DNA from: an uncultured Bacteroidales bacterium
Lineage (GTDB): Bacteria; Bacteroidota; Bacteroidia; Bacteroidales; F082
Reading direction: 5' to 3'
DNA: 64,000 nucleotides
NCBI GenBank assembly: GCA_946405575.1
Contig: CAMJHP010000010.1
Span: 1-64,000, forward strand
The notes under the pieces: model-generated
What the model was told of the DNA's origin: nothing
The model's input: the letters and a program-made list of their open reading frames with translations, nothing else
The model's database searches: none
Translations under genes and position numbers: made by a program
Shown here: piece by piece, positions 35,454 through 43,953 of the stretch
Layout of the letters: each line of letters opens with the position of its first letter
How positions within the stretch are numbered: position 1 is the stretch's first letter

Positions 35454-36212
35454 ATGTACAATCCATTTACTCTCGAAAGCAAAACCATTCTAATCACGGG
35501 AGCGGGCGGTGGCATCGGAAGAGCTACTGCCGTGGCCTGTGCTAAGATGGGTGCTACCATTGTGGTGACCGACATCAATGAGGTGACCTTGAAAGAAACT
35601 TTGGATATCCTTAATGGAGAATGTCCTAAAGAACATCAAATGTTTGCCGCCGACCTCACCAACGAAGAAGCATTGGATCAGCTTGTGAAAGATATCCCTG
35701 CTTTGGATGGAATGGTGTGCAATGCCGGTATCTCCAAAGTCCTTCCGATACAGTTTTTGAACAGCGATGACATGGGGCGTATAGTGAATATTAATGCGTT
35801 CGCTCCTATGTACTTGACCCAAAAACTCTACAAGAAGAAAAAACTCAACAAAGGTGGCTCCATCGTATTTACAGAGTCCATCAGCGGAGTGAAGATGGTG
35901 TCAATGGGTGCCGTGATGTATGCTGTTTCGAAAAATGCCTTGGATGCATTCATGAGAAATGCAGCCTTGGAGTTTGCAGTACGAAATATCCGCGTCAACA
36001 GTGTGAATCCAAGCCGTGTGAACACCAACATTGTCAAAAATGCGGTGTATTCGGAAGAAGAGGTCGCGAAAGACATCCAAACCTATCCGCTCAAGCGCTA
36101 TGCTGAGCCTGAAGAGATTGCCAATGCCATCATCTTCCTGCTGTCAGATGCTTCCTCCTATATTACGGGTCATGCCTTGATTATTGATGGTGGTAAAACC
36201 TTAACCTGTTAA
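35454..36212 (+). CDS. SDR-family oxidoreductase 3 (FabG-like)
   Basis: This 252-residue SDR has TGAGGGIG, CNAGISK, the catalytic Ser in FTESISGV and YAVSK. The end YITGHALIIDGG is typical. It is a tandem relative of SDR 2, six bases downstream. The substrate pocket region differs (VSMGAVM in place of SSSPANS before the catalytic Tyr), which suggests it acts on a different intermediate rather than being redundant. Confidence 0.88.
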   Translation: MYNPFTLESKTILITGAGGGIGRATAVACAKMGATIVVTDINEVTLKETLDILNGECPKEHQMFAADLTNEEALDQLVKDIPALDGMVCNAGISKVLPIQFLNSDDMGRIVNINAFAPMYLTQKLYKKKKLNKGGSIVFTESISGVKMVSMGAVMYAVSKNALDAFMRNAALEFAVRNIRVNSVNPSRVNTNIVKNAVYSEEEVAKDIQTYPLKRYAEPEEIANAIIFLLSDASSYITGHALIIDGGKTLTC

Positions 36213-36214
36213 TT

Positions 36215-36940
36215 ATGAACGCAATCATCACTGGCAGCAACAGAGGCATCGGCAAGGCTATGGTGGAAGCTTTTGCCGCAGCAGGTTATAACATTTGGGC
36301 TTGCGCGAGAAAAGCGACACCAGAATATGAGGCTTGGCTGAACGATACCGCTTCACACAGCGGGGTGTGGATCAAACCCGTCTATTTCGAGATGAGCGAC
36401 ACCGAAAGCGTGAACAATGGTATCAAGCAGATTTTGGATGAGAATCTCACTATTGATGTTCTTGTCAATAATGCCGGCATTTCCACAGTCGGGCTGTTGA
36501 GTATGTCGAAGGTGGACGACATCCGTAAATTGTTTGAGGTGAACTATTTTGCCATGTTGCAAATCATTCAGAAGGTCTCAAAGAAGATGGCACGCCAAAA
36601 GAAAGGTGCCATCATCAATATGGGATCCATTGCTGGAATTGAGCCTCAGCCTGGAAAAATTGCCTACGGTAGCAGTAAGGCCGCAGTGATGATGATGACC
36701 AAATGTCTGGCCAAGGAACTCGGACCGATGGGCATTAGAGTGAACTCTATAGCTCCAGGTCCTATCGAGACGGAAATGATTCATCAATACAATGACGAGA
36801 TGCTCACCAAATTGGCATCTGAATCAGCTTTGAGAAGGCTTGGCAAGAGAGAAGAAATAGCTCAAGTGGCGCTTTTCTTGGCTTCGGAACAAGCCTCGTA
36901 TATTAATGGAGAAATCATAAAAGTGGACGGAGGTCGCTGA
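36215..36940 (+). CDS. SDR-family oxidoreductase 4 (FabG-like)
   Basis: This 241-residue SDR is more like housekeeping FabG than the three others: TGSNRGIGKAM, VNNAGIST, NMGSIAGIEPQ with the catalytic Ser, YGSSKAAV, and SYINGEIIKVDGG at the end. The NRGIG loop with a following Arg suggests an NADPH preference. Its stop codon shares one base with the transketolase start, so it is translated together with the split transketolase. Confidence 0.88.
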   Translation: MNAIITGSNRGIGKAMVEAFAAAGYNIWACARKATPEYEAWLNDTASHSGVWIKPVYFEMSDTESVNNGIKQILDENLTIDVLVNNAGISTVGLLSMSKVDDIRKLFEVNYFAMLQIIQKVSKKMARQKKGAIINMGSIAGIEPQPGKIAYGSSKAAVMMMTKCLAKELGPMGIRVNSIAPGPIETEMIHQYNDEMLTKLASESALRRLGKREEIAQVALFLASEQASYINGEIIKVDGGR

Positions 36941-37767
36941 TGAACAGAAAAAGACTCAACGAAGAGGAAATCAAAGCATTATGCAAGCGGATGAGGCTCC
37001 ATGCCATGGATATGGCCCTCGCCGCAGGAAGTAGGGGTGCCCATGTCAGCGGCAGCCTTTCATGCATTGAGATATATGCCGTTCTTTACGGAACCATACT
37101 GAACTACGACCTTGACAATCCGTTGTGGAACGACAGGGATCGTTTCATAGCAGGAAAGGAACACGCTCGTTTGGCTGAGTTCCCTGCCAGAGCTGAAATG
37201 GGCTTTTATCCCGTTGATGTGCTAAATTCCTTTGAGGAAAACGACGGCTTGTTAGTGGGTCATCAGTTGAAAAGGGAGATTGGCAATGAATATGGCTCGA
37301 TGAGCTTGGGCATGGAGATGTCATTCGTAGTAGGAAAGGCTATTATTGCCAAACAGACTCAACAGAAGTACCATGTCTATTGCTTGTTGGGCGATGCCGA
37401 ATGCGAGGAAGGCTCCGTTTGGGAGTCTTTTATCTCGGCGGCACATTACAAACTCGACAACCTGACGGTCATCATCGATCGTAATTACATGTCGGTTGAC
37501 GGCAACACCGAGGAACTGATGGCTCAGTTAGATATGCAGAAGAAGATGGAAGCCTTCGGCTGGGAGTCGGTGACCATCGATGGCCACGACATCCACCAAC
37601 TTATTGAAGCCTTGTCGCACAAACCCCAAGGCAAACCATACGCCATCATTGCCAAGACTGTCAAAGGCAAGGGCGTTTCATTCATTGAAAACAACAAATC
37701 ATGGCACCAGTCGGTACTGAACGAAAACCAGTACCATCAAGCTGTGGAAGAAATACAGAAAGGATAA
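36940..37767 (+). CDS. Transketolase, N-terminal (TPP-binding) subunit
   Basis: This 275-residue protein has only the thiamine-diphosphate-binding half. GDAECEEGSVWESF (from residue 151) ending in IIDRN (N182) is the TPP/Mg motif. Upstream segments are divergent from metabolic transketolase (AGKEHARLAEF in place of SKGHA). Transketolases move two-carbon ketol units between sugars. The split form is common for enzymes of special pathways and in archaea. Being embedded in an ACP cassette, it may build a branched sugar or an acyloin-type group rather than serve the pentose pathway. Confidence 0.9.
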   Translation: MNRKRLNEEEIKALCKRMRLHAMDMALAAGSRGAHVSGSLSCIEIYAVLYGTILNYDLDNPLWNDRDRFIAGKEHARLAEFPARAEMGFYPVDVLNSFEENDGLLVGHQLKREIGNEYGSMSLGMEMSFVVGKAIIAKQTQQKYHVYCLLGDAECEEGSVWESFISAAHYKLDNLTVIIDRNYMSVDGNTEELMAQLDMQKKMEAFGWESVTIDGHDIHQLIEALSHKPQGKPYAIIAKTVKGKGVSFIENNKSWHQSVLNENQYHQAVEEIQKG

Positions 37768-37770
37768 GAC

Positions 37771-38745
37771 ATGGCCATTAATCCCGCATTAATCAAGGCA
37801 TACGCCAAATTAGGGCAGAAAGGTGCCGCAGCTGGCATCGGAATGATGGAGCTGGCCAAGAGAGATCCAGATATGAGGGTCGTGGTGGCCGACAGCGTGG
37901 CTATCGCCAGTCTCGACCGTTTCTATACGAATTACCCTGACAGAGTCATCAACGCAGGTATCTCCGAACAGAGTATGGTTGGCATAGCGGCGGGTCTTTC
38001 CTCCGAGGACGGACGTGCCGTTTATGCTTGTACTTATGCTGAGTTTGTGGTAACTAGAGCCTTGGAGTTCGTACGACACAACCTCGCTTATCATAATTTC
38101 AACGTGAAGTTGGTCGGCAATTCGGCAGGTTTTGCCATGGAGACGCTTTCCATATCGCATTGGGCCACCGAGGACATTGCCTTTGCAAGGGCATTGCCCA
38201 ATATGACCATTCTTTCTGCAGCTGATAGTCTTGAAGCCATCAAGTGTGTTATTGCAGCACACGATGTAAAAGGCCCGGTTTATGTAAGACTTTCAGGCTT
38301 GTTGAATTGTCCCATCGTTTATGACAAGGACTTTGACTTCCAGTTGGGCAAAGCCAACGTGTTGCGTGAAGGTGATGATGTTACTGTCATTGCAACGGGC
38401 ATGATGGTGCGCGAAGCCTTGGATGCAGCTGAACAGCTGTCGGCTCAAGGCATTAATTGCACGGTGGTGGATATGCACACCATCAAGCCTTTGGATACAG
38501 ATTGTATCGATAAGGCGATAAAATCTTCCAAACTGATAGTCTCGGTGGAAGAGCATAGTATTATAGGTGGTTTGGGTGGTGCCATTGCCGAGTATTTGTC
38601 TGACAAGACAGGCACACCTCGCTTGGTCAGAATCGGTGTGAACGACTTCTTCTGCAAGTTAGGTGAATTGCGGTACTGCTGGGAACAGCACGGACTGACA
38701 GCACCCCAAATAGCCGATAGAATCAAAAATGAAATCAACAAATAA
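37771..38745 (+). CDS. Transketolase, C-terminal (pyrimidine-binding) subunit
   Basis: This 324-residue protein supplies the second half: INAGISEQSMVGIAAGL with the glutamate that activates TPP, YACTYAEFVVTRALEFVR and a C-terminal domain with VEEHSIIGGLGGAIAEYL. It begins three bases after the N-terminal subunit, so the two form one enzyme. The resemblance to DXS and transketolase C-halves is clear, but donor and acceptor cannot be deduced. Confidence 0.9.
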   Translation: MAINPALIKAYAKLGQKGAAAGIGMMELAKRDPDMRVVVADSVAIASLDRFYTNYPDRVINAGISEQSMVGIAAGLSSEDGRAVYACTYAEFVVTRALEFVRHNLAYHNFNVKLVGNSAGFAMETLSISHWATEDIAFARALPNMTILSAADSLEAIKCVIAAHDVKGPVYVRLSGLLNCPIVYDKDFDFQLGKANVLREGDDVTVIATGMMVREALDAAEQLSAQGINCTVVDMHTIKPLDTDCIDKAIKSSKLIVSVEEHSIIGGLGGAIAEYLSDKTGTPRLVRIGVNDFFCKLGELRYCWEQHGLTAPQIADRIKNEINK

Positions 38746-38754
38746 AATATAGAT

Positions 38755-38991
38755 ATGACAAACATTGAAAAATACAAGAACGCCTTCGTGGAAGGTCTTG
38801 AAATCCCGATGGAGGAAGTTGAAAATGCAACTATGGACAGCGTCGACAAATGGGACAGCATCGGTCAGATGAGTTTGATAGCTGTTATTGAGGATGCCTT
38901 CGGATTTGAGTTTGAACCCGACGAAGTGATGGCCTTCAATTCCTATGCAGCGGGTCTTGACATTCTGAAGAACCACAACATCGAACTTTGA
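38755..38991 (+). CDS. Acyl carrier protein 3
   Basis: This 78-residue acidic carrier protein has a canonical site, S35 in DKWDSIGQMSLI. Helix 2 continues AVIEDAFGFEF. It is distinct from ACP 1 and ACP 2, with a true DS dipeptide and a different helix 3. Its TGA stop overlaps the ATG of the acyl ligase, so ligase and carrier are probably a working pair that loads a free acid onto ACP 3. Confidence 0.88.
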   Translation: MTNIEKYKNAFVEGLEIPMEEVENATMDSVDKWDSIGQMSLIAVIEDAFGFEFEPDEVMAFNSYAAGLDILKNHNIEL

Positions 38992-40385
38992 TGCTTTTCG
39001 ACATTGATAAAAAACCCGTCTCGGCTTTTGCGGCCATTGACGACTCAGGAGGTCAATTGACCTTTGGTGAACTGGTGGAGTTGGGCCAGAAATTGTCCAC
39101 GACTTTGCCAAAACGTGAGTTGGTGTTTTGTCTTTGCGAGAACAAAGTAGGCTCTTTGGCCGGCTTTGTGGCATTGTACGAAAACAAAGACGTTTGTCTT
39201 TTGATCAACGCCGCCATCGACCGTGGACTGCTCGACAATCTGCGCGAGACCTATCATCCGTCCTATTATTGGATGCCTGAGAGCAAAATCGCTGATTTCG
39301 GCTTCGAGGTCATTTTGAATTACAAGGAGTATGCCCTATGCAAGACAGGGGAAAAAGCTCCGGAAATGCACCCCGAGTTATCGTTGCTGATGACAACCTC
39401 TGGAACCACAGGAAGCCCCAAATTAGTGCGACACAAGTATGGCAATGTCGAGAACAACGCCAAAAATGTGGCTCAAGCCTTCGGCTGGACTGCTGAAGAG
39501 CGTGGCATCATAGACTTGCCTATGCAATATACTATGGGTCTCAATGTGATTTGCAGTCATCTTCATGCGGGTGCAACGGTGCTTTTGGTGGCAGCCAACT
39601 TGATGAATCCCAAGTATTGGCAGTTCATCAAAGAACAAAAAGGCACGAACTTTACAGGTGTGCCTTTCAGCTATGAGATTCTGAACCGTTTGCGTTTCCA
39701 AAAGATGGATTTGCCTTATCTCACTACCATGGCAGAAGGTGGAGGCAAGCTGTCCGATACATTGTTTGCCACTTTCGCCAACTATGCGGAGGAAAAAGGC
39801 AAACGCTTCTTTGCCACTTTCGGGACAACGGAGACGACGGCACGTTTGGCCTTCCTTTCCCCTGAACAGGCGGTCCAGAAAATCGGTAGTATCGGGAAAG
39901 CCATTCCTGAAGGGACTCTGTATTTGGTTGATGAGAATGGCCATCAAATAAACGAACCCAACACCGAAGGCGAGCTCATCTATGAAGGACCGAATGTCAC
40001 CATGGGCTATGCCACAAGCATTGAAGACTTGACCACAGGTGACGAGTTCTGTGGCGTATATCACACTGGCGACATTGCCAAGATGGATGAGGACGGCTGT
40101 TTCTACATCGTGGGTCGCATGAAACGCTTCTTAAAATTGTTCGGCTTACGTGTCAGCCTCGATCAATGCGAGAGAATTATTTCAGAGCATTTTGGCATCG
40201 AGTGTGCCTGCACGGGCGACGATTCCAAGATGAAAATATATATTACCAAAGCAGAACTCAAGGATGAGGTTAAGAAATTGATTTCCGAAAAGACGGGACT
40301 GATTTCCACCTTGTTTGAGGTCAACTGCATTGAAGCCATCCCGCGCTTTGAGTCGGGAAAAATTAATTATAAGCAATTGAATTAA
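38991..40385 (+). CDS. AMP-dependent acyl ligase (acyl-ACP synthetase-like)
   Basis: This protein of about 464 residues belongs to the ANL superfamily. It has a P-loop-like TTSGTTGSPK (residues 135-144), FGTTETTARLAF, GELIYEGPNVTMGY and YHTGDIAKMDEDGCFYIVGRMKRFLKLFG (split: YHTGDIAKMDEDG, then CFYIVGRMKR), with a C-terminal Lys in ESGKINYKQL. It adenylates a carboxylic acid and passes it to a thiol. The ATG at 38991 is chosen because it sits in the ACP 3 stop codon; a TTG one codon earlier is possible. No fused carrier domain is present. Confidence 0.9.
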   Translation: MLFDIDKKPVSAFAAIDDSGGQLTFGELVELGQKLSTTLPKRELVFCLCENKVGSLAGFVALYENKDVCLLINAAIDRGLLDNLRETYHPSYYWMPESKIADFGFEVILNYKEYALCKTGEKAPEMHPELSLLMTTSGTTGSPKLVRHKYGNVENNAKNVAQAFGWTAEERGIIDLPMQYTMGLNVICSHLHAGATVLLVAANLMNPKYWQFIKEQKGTNFTGVPFSYEILNRLRFQKMDLPYLTTMAEGGGKLSDTLFATFANYAEEKGKRFFATFGTTETTARLAFLSPEQAVQKIGSIGKAIPEGTLYLVDENGHQINEPNTEGELIYEGPNVTMGYATSIEDLTTGDEFCGVYHTGDIAKMDEDGCFYIVGRMKRFLKLFGLRVSLDQCERIISEHFGIECACTGDDSKMKIYITKAELKDEVKKLISEKTGLISTLFEVNCIEAIPRFESGKINYKQLN

Positions 40386-40391
40386 AACGAT

Positions 40392-41450
40392 ATGGCATTT
40401 TTAAGGATTGAGAACGTGAACATTGCGGGCATCGCCGCCTGCGTGCCACCCAAGATGGTGGAGAACAAGGATTCCGACCTGATTGAAGACAAGGAGGAAC
40501 TCAGAAAATATATTGAGACGACTGGTGTGGAGCGCCGCTATATTGCCGAAGACGGTATCTGTTCCTCGGATTTGTGTCTATGCGCAGCGGAAAAGCTGAT
40601 TGCTGAAGCAGGGTGGAACAAAGAGGAGATAGAGTGTCTCATTATGGTGACCCAGACACCTGACTATATTTTCCCTGCAACCGCTTGTATTCTCCAACAT
40701 CGTTTAGGCCTTTCCCAAAATTGCCTGAGTTTTGACATCACTATGAGTTGTCCCGGGTGGATTTACGGTCTCTCGGTCATGTCATCCATGCTGAGTGCTG
40801 GAAAAGTGAAAAAAGGCTTATTGTTGGTAGGTGAAACCTCAACCAAAGCTAAGTCGCCCTACGACCGTGTGAACTTGTTGGCAGGCGATGCTGGCACGGC
40901 TACCTTGTTGGAATATAAGGAAGATGCCAAACCGTTGTTGTTCAGTATGCACTCTGATGGTGGAAATTTCAAATCGCTTATCGTCCCTGATGGTGGTTAT
41001 CGAAACCCGGTAACATCAGATTCTTTTGAGTATCGTTTATGCAAAGATGGGATTCTTCGTAACCGTTTGAACGCCAATATGGAAGGCGAAGATATCCTTT
41101 CCTTTGCCATGCATACTGCACCCAAGTGCATTAAAGGACTCTTGGAGCATTACGAGGTTCCGAAAGAGAGCATTGACTATTTCCTCATCCATCAGGCTAA
41201 CCAGATGATCAACAAGCTCATCCAAAAGCGGATGAGGGTGGATGACGAGCATTGCCCGTATAATATCACAGACTTTGGCAACACCTCTTCGACCACCATC
41301 CCGTTGATGATTGTCAATAAACTGAAAAACAGCATAGGTGGCAAAAAAGTGGTGGCCTGCGGTTTTGGCACAGGACTGGCTTGGGGCGCAATCTACTTTG
41401 AACCAGGCAAAGAGATGAAAGTGGTGGATTTGGTGCATTATTCTGCCTGA
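40392..41450 (+). CDS. 3-oxoacyl-ACP synthase III (KAS III/FabH-like) 3
   Basis: This 352-residue enzyme has C120 (TMSCPGWIYG), H267 (FLIHQAN) and N297 (DFGNTSS). SCPG in place of GCSG around the nucleophile is a notable change that could alter starter choice. It follows the acyl ligase by six bases and is the last gene of the acyl cassette; a membrane polymerase gene comes next. It may condense, or transfer, the acyl group on ACP 3. Confidence 0.92.
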   Translation: MAFLRIENVNIAGIAACVPPKMVENKDSDLIEDKEELRKYIETTGVERRYIAEDGICSSDLCLCAAEKLIAEAGWNKEEIECLIMVTQTPDYIFPATACILQHRLGLSQNCLSFDITMSCPGWIYGLSVMSSMLSAGKVKKGLLLVGETSTKAKSPYDRVNLLAGDAGTATLLEYKEDAKPLLFSMHSDGGNFKSLIVPDGGYRNPVTSDSFEYRLCKDGILRNRLNANMEGEDILSFAMHTAPKCIKGLLEHYEVPKESIDYFLIHQANQMINKLIQKRMRVDDEHCPYNITDFGNTSSTTIPLMIVNKLKNSIGGKKVVACGFGTGLAWGAIYFEPGKEMKVVDLVHYSA

Positions 41451-41492
41451 TTTCATCAAAGTAATGCTAAAGTTAAAATGGAGTAAACAATT

Positions 41493-42737
41493 ATGGTAAG
41501 TGCAAGCAATTTACAACAAGTTTGGAAACCCGACTTGTTGACCAAATTGTATGTTTTCAGCGTGTGTTTGCTAATCTATGCTGTGGCAGAGGTATCGTGG
41601 TTGATGAGTATTCCTCGTCAGCCTTTGTATGTTTTGGTTAGTGTACTCGCGCTCATTAAAATGGTGCAAAAAGGTGCTTGTTTTTCCAAAGGAAGAATAA
41701 GTTTCATATTGGTATGGTTTATTTATTGTATGATTTGCATTATAGTTAATAGTGGAACCTTTTTTCAGGCTCTTTATTACATTTTGCTTTTTTTAACTAT
41801 GAGTTCGGTAGTGATACTTTCTGTTGATGAAATGAAGTATCTACTGAAAGTTATCACCAATTGCTTTGTTGTCATTCTAGTCATTTCAATCTTTGGGTGG
41901 GTTTTGTATTTAATAGGGTTTCCTCTTTCTTATACAGGACCACATTACCACCAAAATGGCTTTCATGTTTATTATGATTATTTTTTCTTTACCGTTGGTT
42001 CTTCTTCTACACTTGAATATCAGCGATTTTCAAGTGTCTTTTTGGAACCGGGTCAAATGGCAACCCCTTGTGCATTTCTCTTTCATCTCAACACCCGAAA
42101 CGATAGGATTTTCCGTTTTAGAAACATGATTATGTTGGTGGCAATCATTATGTCTTTTTCCTTGGTTGCCTACGGCTTGTTGCTTTTTTCGATAGTGGCC
42201 AACCTGTTGACACGGAGCAATAGTAAATACACGTTCCCGATTATGGTGGTGACTTTATCCCTTTTTGGTGGATTGTATTGGTATTTCTCTACCAATGAAG
42301 ACACTGCGGTTTATGCACGTATTATTTCCCGCCTTGAATATGACGAGGAAAGCAATACCATTTCGGGTTACAATAGGACGGGTGAGAATTTTGAGATTCA
42401 TTATGCCAATCTGATGCAATCGTCTGATAAGTATTTTGGAGCTCGTGACCAATTAACTGAAGGGAATAACTGGACCGTCCAGGCTTCAGGATATAAAAAA
42501 TTCATTGTTTATCATGGCATCGTGGGATTTTCGTTGGTTTTATTGCTGATGTTAATGTTGTTTTGGAACAATCGTTCCATGGCATCATTGGTTTATGTAT
42601 TAATAGTAGTAGTAGCTTTCTTGGTCAGAGACTTGCTAACTTCTCCTTTATGGCTTACATTAGCTGTTATTGGTACGTATATAATTGGTAGTGAGGAGAT
42701 AAAAGTAGAACAACCCATTCAATTGAAAACAGCATAA
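41493..42737 (+). CDS. O-antigen polymerase/ligase-like membrane protein (Wzy candidate)
   Basis: This 414-residue protein has about ten to eleven hydrophobic segments and a larger soluble loop between two late helices (about residues 265-335, with SRLEYDEESNTISGYNRTGENFEIH split as SRLEYDEESNTISG and YNRTGENFEIH). The FLEPGQMATPCAFLFHL segment and this topology fit Wzy-type polymerases and WaaL ligases, which are too divergent for a firm choice. It is AT-rich like the flippase gene. In a Wzx/Wzy locus it would join repeat units in the periplasm. Confidence 0.7.
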   Translation: MVSASNLQQVWKPDLLTKLYVFSVCLLIYAVAEVSWLMSIPRQPLYVLVSVLALIKMVQKGACFSKGRISFILVWFIYCMICIIVNSGTFFQALYYILLFLTMSSVVILSVDEMKYLLKVITNCFVVILVISIFGWVLYLIGFPLSYTGPHYHQNGFHVYYDYFFFTVGSSSTLEYQRFSSVFLEPGQMATPCAFLFHLNTRNDRIFRFRNMIMLVAIIMSFSLVAYGLLLFSIVANLLTRSNSKYTFPIMVVTLSLFGGLYWYFSTNEDTAVYARIISRLEYDEESNTISGYNRTGENFEIHYANLMQSSDKYFGARDQLTEGNNWTVQASGYKKFIVYHGIVGFSLVLLLMLMLFWNNRSMASLVYVLIVVVAFLVRDLLTSPLWLTLAVIGTYIIGSEEIKVEQPIQLKTA

Positions 42738-42747
42738 TTCAAAAATC

Positions 42748-43953
42748 ATGAAAATAGGTATCATCAAAGAAACCAAGACCCCGGTAGACAACCGCGTGGC
42801 CCTCGCCCCTAACCAGGTGGCAGAATTAAATAGACAATTCCCCCAACACGAAATCGTGGTGCAAGCCAGCGACATTCGTGCTTTTTCGGATGACGAATAT
42901 CGCGCTGAAGGCGTGAAGGTGGTCGATAGTCTGCAAGATTGCGACATCCTTTTCGGCATCAAGGAGGCCAAGATCGAAAGCCTGATTCCAAACAAGCACT
43001 ACTTCTTCTTCGGCCACATCGCCAAGATGCAGGAATACAACCGTCCGCTGTTGCAGGCCTTCATGCAGAAGCATATCACCTTCTGCGACTATGAGTATCT
43101 GGTCGACGACAAGGGCATCCGCGTTTGTGCCTTCGGCTGGTGGGCTGGCGTGGTGGGTGCCTATTACACCCTGCGTGGCTATGGCTTGAAGCACAAGCTC
43201 TATGAATTGCCCAAGCCTGACCGCCGTTTCACGCTCACCCAGTTGTTGGAATCATTGAAAGGTATTGAATTGCCGAAAATAAAGCTGTTTGTGACTGGTG
43301 CAGGCCGTGTCTCACAAGGTGCACAATATGTGTTGGATAATATTGGCGCCCAAAAGCTGACGGAAGAGGAATATCTTGCCAAAGACAAAGTGGATCAATT
43401 GTCCTATTGCTTTGCCGATGTGGACCGTTTGGTGAAGCGCAAAGATGGCGGTGCCTTCTCGTGGAACGACTTCACACACAACGCCAAGGCATACGAAAGT
43501 GACTTCATGCGTTGGGCCAAGAAAACCGATGTGTTGGTGTGCGCCCACTTCTGGGGACCCGAAGCACCGGTGTATCTGAGCGAGGAAGATTTGCGCAATA
43601 AGGATATGCGCATCCGTATGATTGGCGATGTGACTTGCGATATCAAGGGCAGCATTAAGTCGACAGTCCGTCCTGCCACGCATGATGATCCTTACTATGA
43701 TTACAATCCGATGACCGAGCAAGACGAACCTGCTTTCTCGTCACCCAACAACATCTCCGTGATGGCGGTCGACACCTGCCCGAATGCCTTGGCCATGGAC
43801 ACCAGTGCCTATTTCGGAGAGATGCTGACCAAACATGTGTTTGAGCCATTGCTGAAGGGCGAACATTCCGATGTGATTGATCGTTCGATGATTCTTAAAG
43901 ACGGTGTTTTGACGCCAAGATTCGATTATTTGACCGATTTTGCAAAAGGCTAA
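42748..43953 (+). CDS. Saccharopine-dehydrogenase/alanine-dehydrogenase-like oxidoreductase
   Basis: This 401-residue protein starts KIGIIKETKTPVDNRVALAP, the signature of the alanine dehydrogenase/transhydrogenase N-domain. Then come FGHIAKMQEYNRPLLQAF and VCAFGWWAGVVGAY, followed by a dinucleotide-binding stretch with FVTGAGRVSQGAQYVL. The whole matches lysine-forming saccharopine dehydrogenases, which split or make secondary-amine amino acids. In Bacteroidales the gene could serve lysine or opine-like metabolism. It is one base from the following AAA-ATPase/nuclease gene and ten bases from the Wzy-like gene, so it may be co-transcribed with the glycan locus. Confidence 0.8.
   Translation: MKIGIIKETKTPVDNRVALAPNQVAELNRQFPQHEIVVQASDIRAFSDDEYRAEGVKVVDSLQDCDILFGIKEAKIESLIPNKHYFFFGHIAKMQEYNRPLLQAFMQKHITFCDYEYLVDDKGIRVCAFGWWAGVVGAYYTLRGYGLKHKLYELPKPDRRFTLTQLLESLKGIELPKIKLFVTGAGRVSQGAQYVLDNIGAQKLTEEEYLAKDKVDQLSYCFADVDRLVKRKDGGAFSWNDFTHNAKAYESDFMRWAKKTDVLVCAHFWGPEAPVYLSEEDLRNKDMRIRMIGDVTCDIKGSIKSTVRPATHDDPYYDYNPMTEQDEPAFSSPNNISVMAVDTCPNALAMDTSAYFGEMLTKHVFEPLLKGEHSDVIDRSMILKDGVLTPRFDYLTDFAKG

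Noticed and set aside
28788-41450. Aryl polyene, flexirubin or long-chain fatty acid cluster.
   Set aside because: No KAS I/II or chain-length-factor pair, no FabZ/FabA-type dehydratase, and no LolA, ammonia-lyase or acyltransferase set typical of those clusters is present.
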